NCBI RefSeq assembly: GCF_014873755.1
Contig: NZ_JADBEG010000001.1
Span: 5,873,501 to 5,937,500 of the forward strand
DNA length: 64,000 nt
Direction of reading: 5' to 3'
From: Amycolatopsis lexingtonensis
GTDB taxonomy: Bacteria; Actinomycetota; Actinomycetes; Mycobacteriales; Pseudonocardiaceae
In this document: positions 50,701 through 57,319 of the stretch, piece by piece
Layout of the letters: each line of letters opens with the position of its first letter
How positions within the stretch are numbered: position 1 is the first letter of the stretch
Position numbers and translations under genes: made by a program
The notes under the pieces: generated by a model
Told to the model about the DNA's origin: nothing
Databases searched by the model: none
What the model saw: the letters and a program-made list of their open reading frames with translations, nothing else

Positions 50701-50831
50701 CGGGCCGCTCGACGCTCGCCGAGGGAACGGCACGGGAGTCGCGGTCGCTGTACCGCGCGGTCGGGCACGTCACCGGCGAAGCCGCCGTCGAAGATTTCCT
50801 CACCGCGCTGGCCGGCCGCGCCACCGGTTGA
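47742..50831 (+). CDS. AfsR/SARP-family transcriptional regulator with NB-ARC and TPR domains
   Basis: Protein of 1029 residues from a GTG with GGGGGG upstream. Residues 1-95 are the OmpR-type winged helix (YRLLGPVSVLGDTGAFRPGGQKQTSVLAALLLNPNRVV, SVRGRLQVHISELRKLLG). Residues ~95-245 are the bacterial transcriptional activator domain (LREALALWEG-like, YEQELASARHAEVVGELRQLVEEHPFRERL). The NB-ARC/STAND ATPase follows: P-loop GTAGVGKTALAVHWA near residue 283, ALVVLDNARDAAQV, GRVLVTSRHRL, GHHPLALRIAA. The C-terminal ~400 residues are TPR repeats. Such regulators activate secondary-metabolism genes in response to a signal or phosphorylation. No biosynthetic cluster is adjacent. Confidence 0.93.
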   Translation: MRYRLLGPVSVLGDTGAFRPGGQKQTSVLAALLLNPNRVVTEDRLIDLTWGENAPPSVRGRLQVHISELRKLLGRDVIVRRAPGYVIEIGPGERDLDVFDDEVAQARAASGPEAVAHLRAALALWEGTPLGGVSEALAEHEGPALAERRLVVLEELYEQELASARHAEVVGELRQLVEEHPFRERLRAALMLALHRCGRTPEALETYTRAHDLLVDELGIEPGQALQDLRMRILRGEGEPAPAPVAAPVAPRPAELPLDVRGFAGRAPELATLDEPGDVWVITGTAGVGKTALAVHWAHTARARYPDGQLYVNLRGFDADDEPLTPAAALAQLLRTLGVDLRDVPPGMDDQSKLYRSLLADRQALVVLDNARDAAQVLPLLPSSGRVLVTSRHRLDELVARTGARSLGLAQLREDDSQALLTALLGDRTSAEPEAAAELARLCGHHPLALRIAAANTGVASIGELVDELRGDPLAQLGFDGAEESAVAKAFSVSYQALPAALRQTFRLLALVPGADFTPIAVAALLEVPPEEAARRVRGLAAANLLEAHAPRRYRFHDLARRYAEQCVRAEEDEAAREGAWERLFTGYCAAADAAVALLGARIVSLPREDAPAAPSPIAFADAAAAVAWLDVEVPNLSAALRQAATRGPYPGAWYLADALRRFFHDHGRRAEWLELAPIVLRAARDHGAQPAEALVHLSIGGAYFREGQHEAGIRHSEKAVLASRACGWRECEATAVANLGSMLEWTGRLSEAVEHSRRAIQLFRELANRSGEALALNSLSCHYRQLGRLEQAEDCLVEAIALARKEDLGFWEAANLADLGWVLLATGRLTEAGEVLDQALTAFRDLGTSFGEATALNAVSALQIARGDHASAARSAEAALESVRRDGDRQVEAAALIALGRAEEGRGDLPAAERVLREARELTAESGLRGQLAEAAATLARVLAAGGRAGEAGEHARAALDAARAGGFRVVEAEALLGLAAVEAAAGRSTLAEGTARESRSLYRAVGHVTGEAAVEDFLTALAGRATG

Positions 50832-50878
50832 CCGGAGTTCGTGACACGCGGACGCCCCCGGCGCGACATACTTAAGGC

Positions 50879-51646
50879 ATGCCCCGTCCGAAACACGTCC
50901 CCGCGAGCGATCTCCGCCTCCCGGACGCGCTGCAGCCGGGGCGGCCGAAGGGCGATCAGCTCCGCGAAATCCTCGAAACCGTCGCGACGGAGGCGGGCCC
51001 CGGCCGGCTGATGCCGTCGGAGCGGTTCCTCGCCGAGCACTTCCAGGTCGCCCGCGGCACCGTGCGCCAGGAGATCAACCGCCTGGTCGCGGACGGTGTC
51101 CTGTACCGCCAGCACGGCACCGCGACCTTCACCGCGGAACGCCAGGCGGCGCACATCGACATGCTGACCTCGTTCACCGAGGACATGAAGGCCCGCGGCG
51201 TCGTCCCCAAGACGAAGGTGCTGCACGCCGAGGTGGAGAGCGCGAACCAGCGCATCGCCGGCCGCCTCAACGTCCCGCCGGGCGCGCGGGTGTTCCGGCT
51301 CGAGCGGCTCCGCTACGTCGAAGACGAGCCGTTCGCCGTCGAGCGCACCAACCTGTCGGTCGACCGGTTCCCGGGCATCGAGCTGTTCGACTGGGAAACC
51401 CAATCGCTGCACCGCACGATCGAGGAGCGCTGGGACGTCCGCGCGGAGTGGAACGACACGGCGATCTCGGCGGTCCTCCCGAACACCGGCGACGCGGCCC
51501 TGCTCGGCATCGAGGCCACCCAGCCGTGCCTGATCATCGAGGGCACGCTGCACGACCAGAGCGGCGGCGTCATCGAAGCGGGCCGCTCCCTGTACCGGGC
51601 GGATCGCTACACGGTCTTCACGCAGGCGCGGCGCAGCCCGGCCTAA
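50879..51646 (+). CDS. GntR/HutC-family transcriptional regulator with UTRA domain
   Basis: Protein of 255 residues: N-terminal winged helix (PSERFLAEHFQVARGTVRQEINRLVADGVLYRQHGTATF, residues ~43-85) and a C-terminal UTRA ligand-binding domain (MLTSFTEDMKARGVVPKTKVL, FRLERLRYVEDEPFAVERTNLSVDRFPG, GGVIEAGRSLYRADRY). This is the DasR/YvoA type, which senses phosphorylated amino sugars. CATACT (50867-50872) ends six bases before the ATG, so the transcript may be leaderless. It lies convergent to the PTS operon, whose promoters carry DasR-type operators, so it is the obvious candidate repressor. Its TAA overlaps the TAG of the opposite gene. Confidence 0.9.
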   Translation: MPRPKHVPASDLRLPDALQPGRPKGDQLREILETVATEAGPGRLMPSERFLAEHFQVARGTVRQEINRLVADGVLYRQHGTATFTAERQAAHIDMLTSFTEDMKARGVVPKTKVLHAEVESANQRIAGRLNVPPGARVFRLERLRYVEDEPFAVERTNLSVDRFPGIELFDWETQSLHRTIEERWDVRAEWNDTAISAVLPNTGDAALLGIEATQPCLIIEGTLHDQSGGVIEAGRSLYRADRYTVFTQARRSPA

Positions 51647-52950
51647 GCGGGGCTCAGCTGGTGCGCCCGCAGCACCTTCAGGCAGTGCTCCACGAGCACG
51701 TCCGCGGCATCCGGGCCGAACAGCGTCACGTACGACTCGTAAATCCCGTCCCGATGCCCCTCCGCGTCCGGCAAGTACCCCAGATAACCATCGGTGTAGC
51801 CGATCACCCGCGTGTGCCGGAACGGGCTCCCGCGCCGGATCCGCAGCCCCAGTGACGCGAACAGCTCGAACGGCGTGTGCAGCCACGCGATGTCCCCCAG
51901 CGACACCACGCTGACCGGCACCTCGGCGCACCCCGTCGGCCGGTCGGTGGCCGCCATCGCCGCGAGCATCGCGCAGCCCTCGTAGCGGGTCTGCGCGATC
52001 CGGACCGCCGGGTGGTCCTCGCCGTGGCAGGCCAGCTCGCGCTGCCACTCGGCCTCCGCCGATTCGCGCAGCTCCAGGCTGTGCTCCAGCGACGGCACCT
52101 CGCGGTAGGGCAGGTGCAGCGACGACCGCGTCAGCCGGACCGGGCCGCTCGCGCCGATCGCCGACGCCGCCGCCAGCGTGCGGGCGATCGACGTCGCCAG
52201 GTGGCCGCCGAGGGTGCGGACCTCGGCGTGGTCGCGGCCCCGGCGGACGAAGCGGGAGCTCGCGTCGCCGGCCGCGCCCTGCAGGAACGCCGCCACCGGG
52301 CGGCCGATCAGCGCGGCCAGCTCGCGCCGGGTCGCGCCCGGCCAGTCCGCCGACCAGGCCAGGTTGTCCGGGCCGAGCACGGTCGGGTGGCTGGCGTAGT
52401 CGAACAGCAGCGCCGCCGGCGTGCCGTCGTCGCGGCTCAGTTCCAGCACCCCGAACGACGTGTCGTGCGGCCCGTCCGGCCGGTAGCGGTTGCCGCCGAC
52501 GGCTTCGGTCGAGCCCGCGTGCCAGCGCGCCCGGACCCGGGAGCGGCAGGCGCGCAGCCGCAGCGCGGCCCCGGTGACCTTCTCCGCCATCCGGCCGACC
52601 AGCCCGGGGTCGCGCTCCCCCGGCAGGCCGGGGTGCAGCGGGCCGGTCCAGCCCTCGGGCCCGGAATGCGTGTGCGACGCGCAGACGAGCACCCGCTCCG
52701 GATCGACGCCCACCGCCGCGCCGACCGCGTCGGCCAGCGTGCGCGTGAGGCCGGCGTCGACCGCGAGCGCGTCCAGTGCCACCCAGACCACGCCCGGGTC
52801 GTCCTCGGTGGACAGCCAGATCAGCGACGCTTCGAGCTCGTCGTGCGTGCCGGTCGCGACGCCGTTTCGGGCCAGGTAGCCGCCGAGCGGGTGCCCGGGC
52901 TCCGGGGTGATCCGGACGTCTTGCGCGGCGAGCAGGAGGGCGGCGGTCAC
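51643..52950 (-). CDS. Neutral/alkaline non-lysosomal ceramidase-like amidase (cytoplasmic)
   Basis: Protein of 435 residues beginning with RITPEPGHPLGGYLARNG, the usual start of the N-terminal neutral ceramidase domain (G-Y), followed by VWVALDALAVDA, RVLVCASHTHSGPEG (the HTHSGP zinc motif), FDYASHPTVLGPDNLAWSADWPGATRRELA and FLQGAAGDASSR (the QG..GD loop). Family members cleave N-acyl bonds in sphingolipids. No signal peptide or C-terminal immunoglobulin-like domain is present, so the enzyme is cytoplasmic and short. Its GTG overlaps the PTS EIIA stop (GTGA), so it is the last gene of the PTS operon and probably acts on the imported phosphosugar conjugate (inference). Confidence 0.85.
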   Translation of the reverse strand: MTAALLLAAQDVRITPEPGHPLGGYLARNGVATGTHDELEASLIWLSTEDDPGVVWVALDALAVDAGLTRTLADAVGAAVGVDPERVLVCASHTHSGPEGWTGPLHPGLPGERDPGLVGRMAEKVTGAALRLRACRSRVRARWHAGSTEAVGGNRYRPDGPHDTSFGVLELSRDDGTPAALLFDYASHPTVLGPDNLAWSADWPGATRRELAALIGRPVAAFLQGAAGDASSRFVRRGRDHAEVRTLGGHLATSIARTLAAASAIGASGPVRLTRSSLHLPYREVPSLEHSLELRESAEAEWQRELACHGEDHPAVRIAQTRYEGCAMLAAMAATDRPTGCAEVPVSVVSLGDIAWLHTPFELFASLGLRIRRGSPFRHTRVIGYTDGYLGYLPDAEGHRDGIYESYVTLFGPDAADVLVEHCLKVLRAHQLSPA

Positions 52951-53336
52951 CAGGTCGATTCCAGGACGTCGACCACGCCGTCGCGGCCGGCGGCGCGGGC
53001 CACGCCGGCGAGCTCGGTCACGTCGCCGGTGGTGTGCAGCAGGACCTCCAGCAGCATCGGCAGGTTCAGCCCCGACACGAGCTGGATGCGCGGGTGCACG
53101 GCCGCGAGCGTGCGGACGGCGTTGAACGGCGAGCCGCCGTGCAGGTCGGCGAGCACGAGCACGCCCTCGGCGTCGCCGGCCAGCGCGAGCACGCGGGCGC
53201 CGAACTCCTCCGGGCTGTCGCGCGGGCTCAGCTCGCAGACCTTCAGCCGCGACTGCGGGCCGAGGATCATTTCGGCGGCCTCGCCGACGCCGGAGGGCAG
53301 CCGGCCGTGACCGGCCAGGATGATCGGGACGGACAT
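52947..53336 (-). CDS. PTS EIIA component, mannose/sorbose family
   Basis: Protein of 129 residues with AGGGGGAACC upstream. The phosphoryl-accepting His10 lies in ILAGHGRLPSG and the other active-site element in VLADLHGGSPFNAVRTLA, both as in EIIA-Man. The length corresponds to a free-standing EIIA domain rather than the IIAB fusion of ManX. It receives phosphate from HPr, whose gene is not in this window, and passes it to the EIIB encoded two genes upstream. Confidence 0.92.
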   Translation of the reverse strand: MSVPIILAGHGRLPSGVGEAAEMILGPQSRLKVCELSPRDSPEEFGARVLALAGDAEGVLVLADLHGGSPFNAVRTLAAVHPRIQLVSGLNLPMLLEVLLHTTGDVTELAGVARAAGRDGVVDVLESTW

Positions 53337-53347
53337 GGCGGTTCCCC

Positions 53348-54970
53348 CTAACTCTTCGCCGGGGCCGACGGCGCGAACCAGCCGAGCCACCCCAGGACGA
53401 CCCCGGCGACGACGACGATGCCGATGACCCAGACCGGCCGCAGCCGCATTTTGGCCGTCAGCAGGTACACCCCGGCGGTGACCAGCACCGGCAGCAGGAA
53501 CGGCAGCAGCTCGTCGAGCCGGTCCTGGATCGCCACCGACTGGGTCACCGGCTGCCCCTGGACCGTGGTGGTCTGCCGGTAGGTCAGCGTGGTGACGACC
53601 TTGACGATCGACGGGATGAACCCGCCGAGCACGACGAACCCGAGCACGGTCGCCCCCTGCGCGACGCGCGCCAGCGCGCCCGCGGCGAGGTGCCCGGCCA
53701 GCCGCTTCCCTTCACGGTAGGCGAACCCGAACTGCCAGCGCCGCACCAGCGCGTACGGCACGAGCACCATGACGGCGGCGAACGCGGGGCCGAGCCAGTT
53801 GCCCTGCAGCGCCCACGACGCGCCCATGGTGAAGACGATGCTGTTGTACAGCGCGAAGACGACGGTGTCGCCGATGCCGGCCAGCGGCCCCATCAGCGCG
53901 ACCTTGGTGCTCGCCGCCGACTTCGGCGTGCCGGCTTCTTCGAGCGCGACGCTGGAGCCGAGGATCAGCGGGCCGCCGACGAGCACGGACGTGTTGAAGA
54001 ACTGCAGGTGGCGCTGCAGACCGGCGACGTAGTCGGCCTTCTCCGGGTACAGCCGGCGCAGCACCGGTTCCATCGAGTACGCGAACCCGAGCGCCTGCAT
54101 CCGCTCGTAGTTCCAGGAGATCTGGCTCGACCAGAAGTACCGGCGGAACACCCGCCGCAGGTCCTGCTTGGTCAGCCGGGGGTCGACGGCGGTGTCCCCG
54201 GCGGGCTCGGGCTCCGGCACGGCGAGGGCCGGTTCGTCGCGCTTGAGCGTCACGAACAGCATCGCGACCGCGACGCCGACCAGCGCGATCCCCAGCACCG
54301 GCAGCTTCAGGTAGGCGTACCCGACGAAGCCGATCAGCAGCAGGTACCAGTACCGCGACAGCTCCATCATGCCGAGCAGCAGCGCGAAACCGACCGCCGG
54401 CAGCAGCGACCCGGCGAGCGTCATGCCCTGCACGAACCCGGCCGGGATGCTCGCGGTGATGTCCTTGACCAGGCCGCCGGACGCGGCGAGCGCGGCGAGG
54501 AACGTCGGGATCGCGCGCACCGCGACCCACGGCACCAGGCTGACCCAGTGGATCGTGGCCAGGCCGCGGGCATTGCCGTCGGCGGCGTAGGCGTCGGCCC
54601 GGTGCACCAGCGCGGTGGTGACCATCTTGCCGACCGGGTCCAGGGCCGACAGCAGGATCGCGGCCGGCAGCCCGACGCCGATCCCGACGGCGACCTGGGC
54701 GGACGTCCCGCCGGCGGCGCCCGCGGCCAGCGCGGTGCCGACGATCGCGCCGGTCTGGTAGTCCGGGATGGTCGCGCCGCCGTAGGTGTAGACACCGAGG
54801 GCGGCGAGCTCCAGCGTCGCGCCGATCAGCAGGCCGAGCAGCGGGTTGCCGGTGATCAGCCCGGCCACCGAGCCGGCGATCAGCGGGCGCTGGGCGTAGA
54901 TGAGGAACGGGCCGAGCCCGTCGTAGGTGCAGTAGATCGCCCAGATGGTCAGGGCCAGCGCGACGAGCAT
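53348..54970 (-). CDS. PTS EIIC-EIID fusion protein, mannose/sorbose family
   Basis: Single protein of 540 residues joining two membrane subunits that are usually separate. Residues 1-240 are EIIC (GPFLIYAQRPLIAGSVAGLITGNPLLGLLIGATLELAALGVYTYGGATIPDY, the EIIC-Man opening). After a charged linker rich in Pro and Glu (~240-265), residues ~265-540 are EIID (LTKQDLRRVFRRYFWSSQISWNYERMQALGFAYSMEPVLRRLYPEK, ALMGPLAGIGDTVVFAL). The frame is continuous across the junction, and the two halves are complete. No strong ribosome site precedes the ATG, 6 bp after the EIIB stop, so it probably relies on coupling. Confidence 0.92.
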   Translation of the reverse strand: MLVALALTIWAIYCTYDGLGPFLIYAQRPLIAGSVAGLITGNPLLGLLIGATLELAALGVYTYGGATIPDYQTGAIVGTALAAGAAGGTSAQVAVGIGVGLPAAILLSALDPVGKMVTTALVHRADAYAADGNARGLATIHWVSLVPWVAVRAIPTFLAALAASGGLVKDITASIPAGFVQGMTLAGSLLPAVGFALLLGMMELSRYWYLLLIGFVGYAYLKLPVLGIALVGVAVAMLFVTLKRDEPALAVPEPEPAGDTAVDPRLTKQDLRRVFRRYFWSSQISWNYERMQALGFAYSMEPVLRRLYPEKADYVAGLQRHLQFFNTSVLVGGPLILGSSVALEEAGTPKSAASTKVALMGPLAGIGDTVVFALYNSIVFTMGASWALQGNWLGPAFAAVMVLVPYALVRRWQFGFAYREGKRLAGHLAAGALARVAQGATVLGFVVLGGFIPSIVKVVTTLTYRQTTTVQGQPVTQSVAIQDRLDELLPFLLPVLVTAGVYLLTAKMRLRPVWVIGIVVVAGVVLGWLGWFAPSAPAKS

Positions 54971-54976
54971 GCGGGG

Positions 54977-55450
54977 CTAGAGCCCTTTCCGGTCGAGCAG
55001 TGGGACGAATTCGGCGGGCTTGTCCTGCGGCATCAGCTGCGTGACCAGCGGAACCCCGGCGGCGAGCTTGCGGTAGCCGCCGGCTTCGTCCGGAGTGACC
55101 GCGATCGAGCGGGTGACCATGGTGTACGCGGTGCCCGGGCGGGGCGCGACGTTGCCGACGTTGACGACCTCCGGCCGCAGCCCGCCCTCGACGAGGCGGA
55201 AGGCGTCCTCGGGATCCTTCGCGATGATCATGACATCCCCGTCGAGCGGGACGGTGAGCGCCGCGGCCACCGACAGCACGGCGGTGGGCAGCCCGCGGGC
55301 GGCCTGCGGGAGCAGCACCTGCTGCAGGTCGTCGGCGGCGACTTCGTCGTTGCAGACCAGCAGGCGGCGCACGCCGAGCCGGCGGGTCCAGGCGACGGTG
55401 ACCTGCCCGTGGATCAGCCGGTTGTCGATCCGGACGTGTGCCCCCGCCAT
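54977..55450 (-). CDS. PTS EIIB component, mannose/sorbose family
   Basis: Protein of 157 residues; GGAGAAAG precedes the ATG giving MAGAHVRIDNRLIHGQVTVAW, with the phospho-accepting His14 in RLIHGQV. The rest (LGVRRLLVCNDEVAADDLQQVLLPQA, KDPEDAFRLVEGGLRPEVVNVGNV) fits EIIB-Man/Sor throughout. It is the first gene of the operon EIIB, EIIC-IID, EIIA, amidase. That order equals agaV-W-E-F followed by agaA in the GalNAc operon of enteric bacteria. Confidence 0.92.
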   Translation of the reverse strand: MAGAHVRIDNRLIHGQVTVAWTRRLGVRRLLVCNDEVAADDLQQVLLPQAARGLPTAVLSVAAALTVPLDGDVMIIAKDPEDAFRLVEGGLRPEVVNVGNVAPRPGTAYTMVTRSIAVTPDEAGGYRKLAAGVPLVTQLMPQDKPAEFVPLLDRKGL

Positions 55451-55476
55451 CTTTCTCCTCCCGGACGGCAAGAGAC

Positions 55477-55505
55477 ATACTGGTTCGTACCAGTATCTGT
55501 GTCAA
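55477..55505 (-). promoter_or_regulatory. PTS operon promoter P1 with dre-like operator inside it
   Basis: Minus-strand -35 TTGACA (55500-55505), 17-bp spacer, -10 CAGTAT (55477-55482). The palindrome ATACTGGTTCGTACCAGTAT (55477-55496) covers spacer and -10; its ACTGGT and ACCAGT half-sites are identical to those of the DasR-responsive element. Binding would block RNA polymerase directly. Confidence 0.75.
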
Positions 55506-55528
55506 CTGCCGGTGACCGGTCTTCGCGC

Positions 55529-55564
55529 GGCCGACGGAAGGACCCCTCAGACCTTCCGTCGGCC
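55529..55564. terminator. Perfect 13-bp hairpin between the two PTS promoters
   Basis: GGCCGACGGAAGG (55529-55541) pairs perfectly with CCTTCCGTCGGCC (55552-55564) around a 10-base loop. No stop codon is near. Transcripts from the distal promoter P2 would have to pass it, so it may be an attenuator or an insulator. Confidence 0.6.
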
Positions 55565-55607
55565 CACGAGCGCGAAGCCCCCCTGGTGTTACCCCGGACC
55601 CTCCCAT

Positions 55608-55648
55608 AAAGGTATATACCAGTATGGACGGTCGTGATCGACTGTCAA
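55608..55648 (-). promoter_or_regulatory. Second dre-like operator and possible distal promoter P2
   Basis: AAAGGTATATACCAGTAT (55608-55625) has a perfect right half-site ACCAGT and a degenerate left half around ATAT. On the minus strand TTGACA (55643-55648) is followed after 17 bp by ATACTG (55620-55625), which lies inside the operator. The remaining sequence to the third operator is AT-richer than average and appears non-coding. Confidence 0.5.
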
Positions 55649-55733
55649 GAGCGAAAACCCGAAAATTATTCGACCGGGCGGCCGATCGAAATTACCTGGT
55701 GGGAGGTTCACCCGGAGCTGTCCGGTCCTGTCA

Positions 55734-55780
55734 GTGACGACCCCGGGAGCCGCTTTTATCATCCCATTGGTCTAGACCGC
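55734..55780 (+). promoter_or_regulatory. Promoter with third dre-like operator for the metallo-beta-lactamase-fold gene
   Basis: Plus-strand GTGACG (55734-55739), 17-bp spacer, TATCAT (55757-55762, TAnnnT type). Directly downstream ATTGGTCTAGACCGCA (55766-55781) contains TGGTCTAGACC, the exact 11-bp core of the DasR-responsive element. The operator would cover the transcription start. The leader to the ATG at 55867 is about 95 bases. Confidence 0.6.
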
Positions 55781-55866
55781 ACTTCCGGCCCGAACATTTC
55801 GGCGATCGGGCGCAACCTGACCAGGCCGCCGTCGTTAACGCATCGTCGCATGAGGGAGGGGAAGGC

Positions 55867-56811
55867 ATGCCGGCCGTCACATCGAACATCGTCCCGCTCC
55901 GGCACGCGAAGCCGGGAGTGGTGGCTTACGTGAAGAGCCCGGCCGAGTGGTTCGTCGCCAACAGCGGGTGGATCCAGGGCAGCGACGGCGTCGTGCTGAT
56001 CGACACCTGCGGAACCGAGCAGGCGACGCTGGAGCTGGTGCGCGACGTGCGCAAGTACGCGGGTGACCGTGAGCTCACGGTCGTCATCACGCACGCGCAC
56101 GGCGAGCACCACAACGGCCTCGGCGTCGCCCTGCGCGACGGCGGGACGGCACTGGCCGCGCCGGGCGCGCTCGACCTGGTCAAGGCCGGGCCACAGACGT
56201 ACGGCAACGTCTTCACGTACACGCGCTGGGGCGTCCTCGAGCCACCGGAGCCGGACGCGGTCCACGCAGTCACCGGCTGGCGGCGCCTCGACCTCGGCGA
56301 CGCGGCGGCCGACGTGGTCGCCGTCCCCGGCGTCGCGCACACGGCGGGCGACCTGGTGGTGCACGAGCCCCGCTCGGGCACGCTGTTCACCGGCGACCTG
56401 GTGGTCATCGGCGACACCCCGGTGGCGGTCCACGGCTCGATCCCGGGCTGGCTCGACGCGCTCGACTGGCTCCAGGACACGTTCCGCCCCCGCACCCTGG
56501 TCCCCGGCCACGGCCCGGTGGCCAACCCGGGCCACACGGCGTTCCACGCGATGCGCGTCTACCTCGAGTGGCTGCTGGAGGTGACCGAGCGCCAGACCGA
56601 CTTCACGAAGCTGGCGCGGCAGGCGTCCCTGCGCTGGCCGTCGTGGCGCAACCCGGAACGCCACATCGGCAACCTGATGCGCGCGTACGCCGACCAGCAC
56701 GGCCGCAAACTGGACGTGGACCTGGCGATCGACGCGATCCTGGCGGCGGCGGGCGGCCGCATCGACCTGGACTACCTGCTGGACGGCGAACCGGTCCGCC
56801 AGATCTCCTAG
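55867..56811 (+). CDS. Metallo-beta-lactamase-fold hydrolase with HxHxEH variant motif
   Basis: Protein of 314 residues; GGGAGGGGAAGG precedes the ATG. It is an MBL-fold protein of the alkyl-sulfatase/SdsA1-like kind: NSGWIQGSDGVVLIDTCGT, VITHAHGEHHNG (His76, His78, Glu80, His81), GVAHTAGD (His158), LFTGDLVVIGD (Asp177) and LVPGHGPV (His near 219). The usual HxHxDH has Glu instead of Asp at position 80, as in alkylsulfatases, where a glutamate is a metal ligand. The C-terminal helices (YLEWLLEVTERQTDFTKLARQASLRWPSWRNPERHIGNLMRAYADQHG) resemble that group. A dre-like operator places it under the same control as the PTS operon. Confidence 0.85.
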   Translation: MPAVTSNIVPLRHAKPGVVAYVKSPAEWFVANSGWIQGSDGVVLIDTCGTEQATLELVRDVRKYAGDRELTVVITHAHGEHHNGLGVALRDGGTALAAPGALDLVKAGPQTYGNVFTYTRWGVLEPPEPDAVHAVTGWRRLDLGDAAADVVAVPGVAHTAGDLVVHEPRSGTLFTGDLVVIGDTPVAVHGSIPGWLDALDWLQDTFRPRTLVPGHGPVANPGHTAFHAMRVYLEWLLEVTERQTDFTKLARQASLRWPSWRNPERHIGNLMRAYADQHGRKLDVDLAIDAILAAAGGRIDLDYLLDGEPVRQIS

Positions 56812-57299
56812 GACCCACTCAGGCTCTCCAGGAGCGTGCGCAGCGTCGCGGCGAGTTGATCGCGCTCGCCGGGGTTCAGCGCGCTCAAGATCCGGTGCTC
56901 GTTCTCGACGTGCTCCGGCAGCGCCCGGTCGATCAGCTCACCGCCCGCGTCGGTCAGCGCCACGCGGACGCCGCGGCCGTCGGTCTCGTTCGGCGTGCGC
57001 TTGACCAGCCCGCGCGCCTCCATCTTGTCCAGGCGCTGCGTGATCGCCCCGGACGTCACCATCGCCGAGCGCATCAGCTCGGTCGGGGTCAGCCGGTAGG
57101 GCGGGCCGCTACGGCGCAGGGTCGCGAGGACGTCGAAGGTCGCGCGGTCGATCCCGTGGCGGGCGAACGTGCGGCGCAGCTCGGCGTCGACCAGCGCACT
57201 CAGCCGGGACAGCCGGCCGATCACCGCCATCGGCGAGACGTCGAGGTCGGGGCGCTCGGCGTGCCACTGCGCCAGGACGCGGTCCACGTGGTCGGCCAT
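56808..57299 (-). CDS. MarR-family transcriptional regulator
   Basis: Protein of 163 residues with the winged helix-turn-helix LRRTFARHGIDRATFDVLATLRRSGPPYRLTPTELMRSAMVTSGAITQRLDKMEARGLVKRTPNETDGRGVRVALTDAGGELIDRALPEHVE. It is divergent from an EamA transporter; three related inverted repeats lie between the starts. Ligand binding would release repression of the transporter gene. Its end overlaps the MBL-fold gene stop by 4 bp. Confidence 0.92.
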   Translation of the reverse strand: MADHVDRVLAQWHAERPDLDVSPMAVIGRLSRLSALVDAELRRTFARHGIDRATFDVLATLRRSGPPYRLTPTELMRSAMVTSGAITQRLDKMEARGLVKRTPNETDGRGVRVALTDAGGELIDRALPEHVENEHRILSALNPGERDQLAATLRTLLESLSGS

Positions 57300-57319
57300 C
57301 GGCCCAGCGTAGCCGATTC

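Noticed and set aside
55634..55933. Open frame of 99 codons in the PTS/MBL intergenic region
   Set aside because: No ribosome site, mixed composition, overlap with the MBL-fold gene in another frame, and it crosses promoter and operator sequences.
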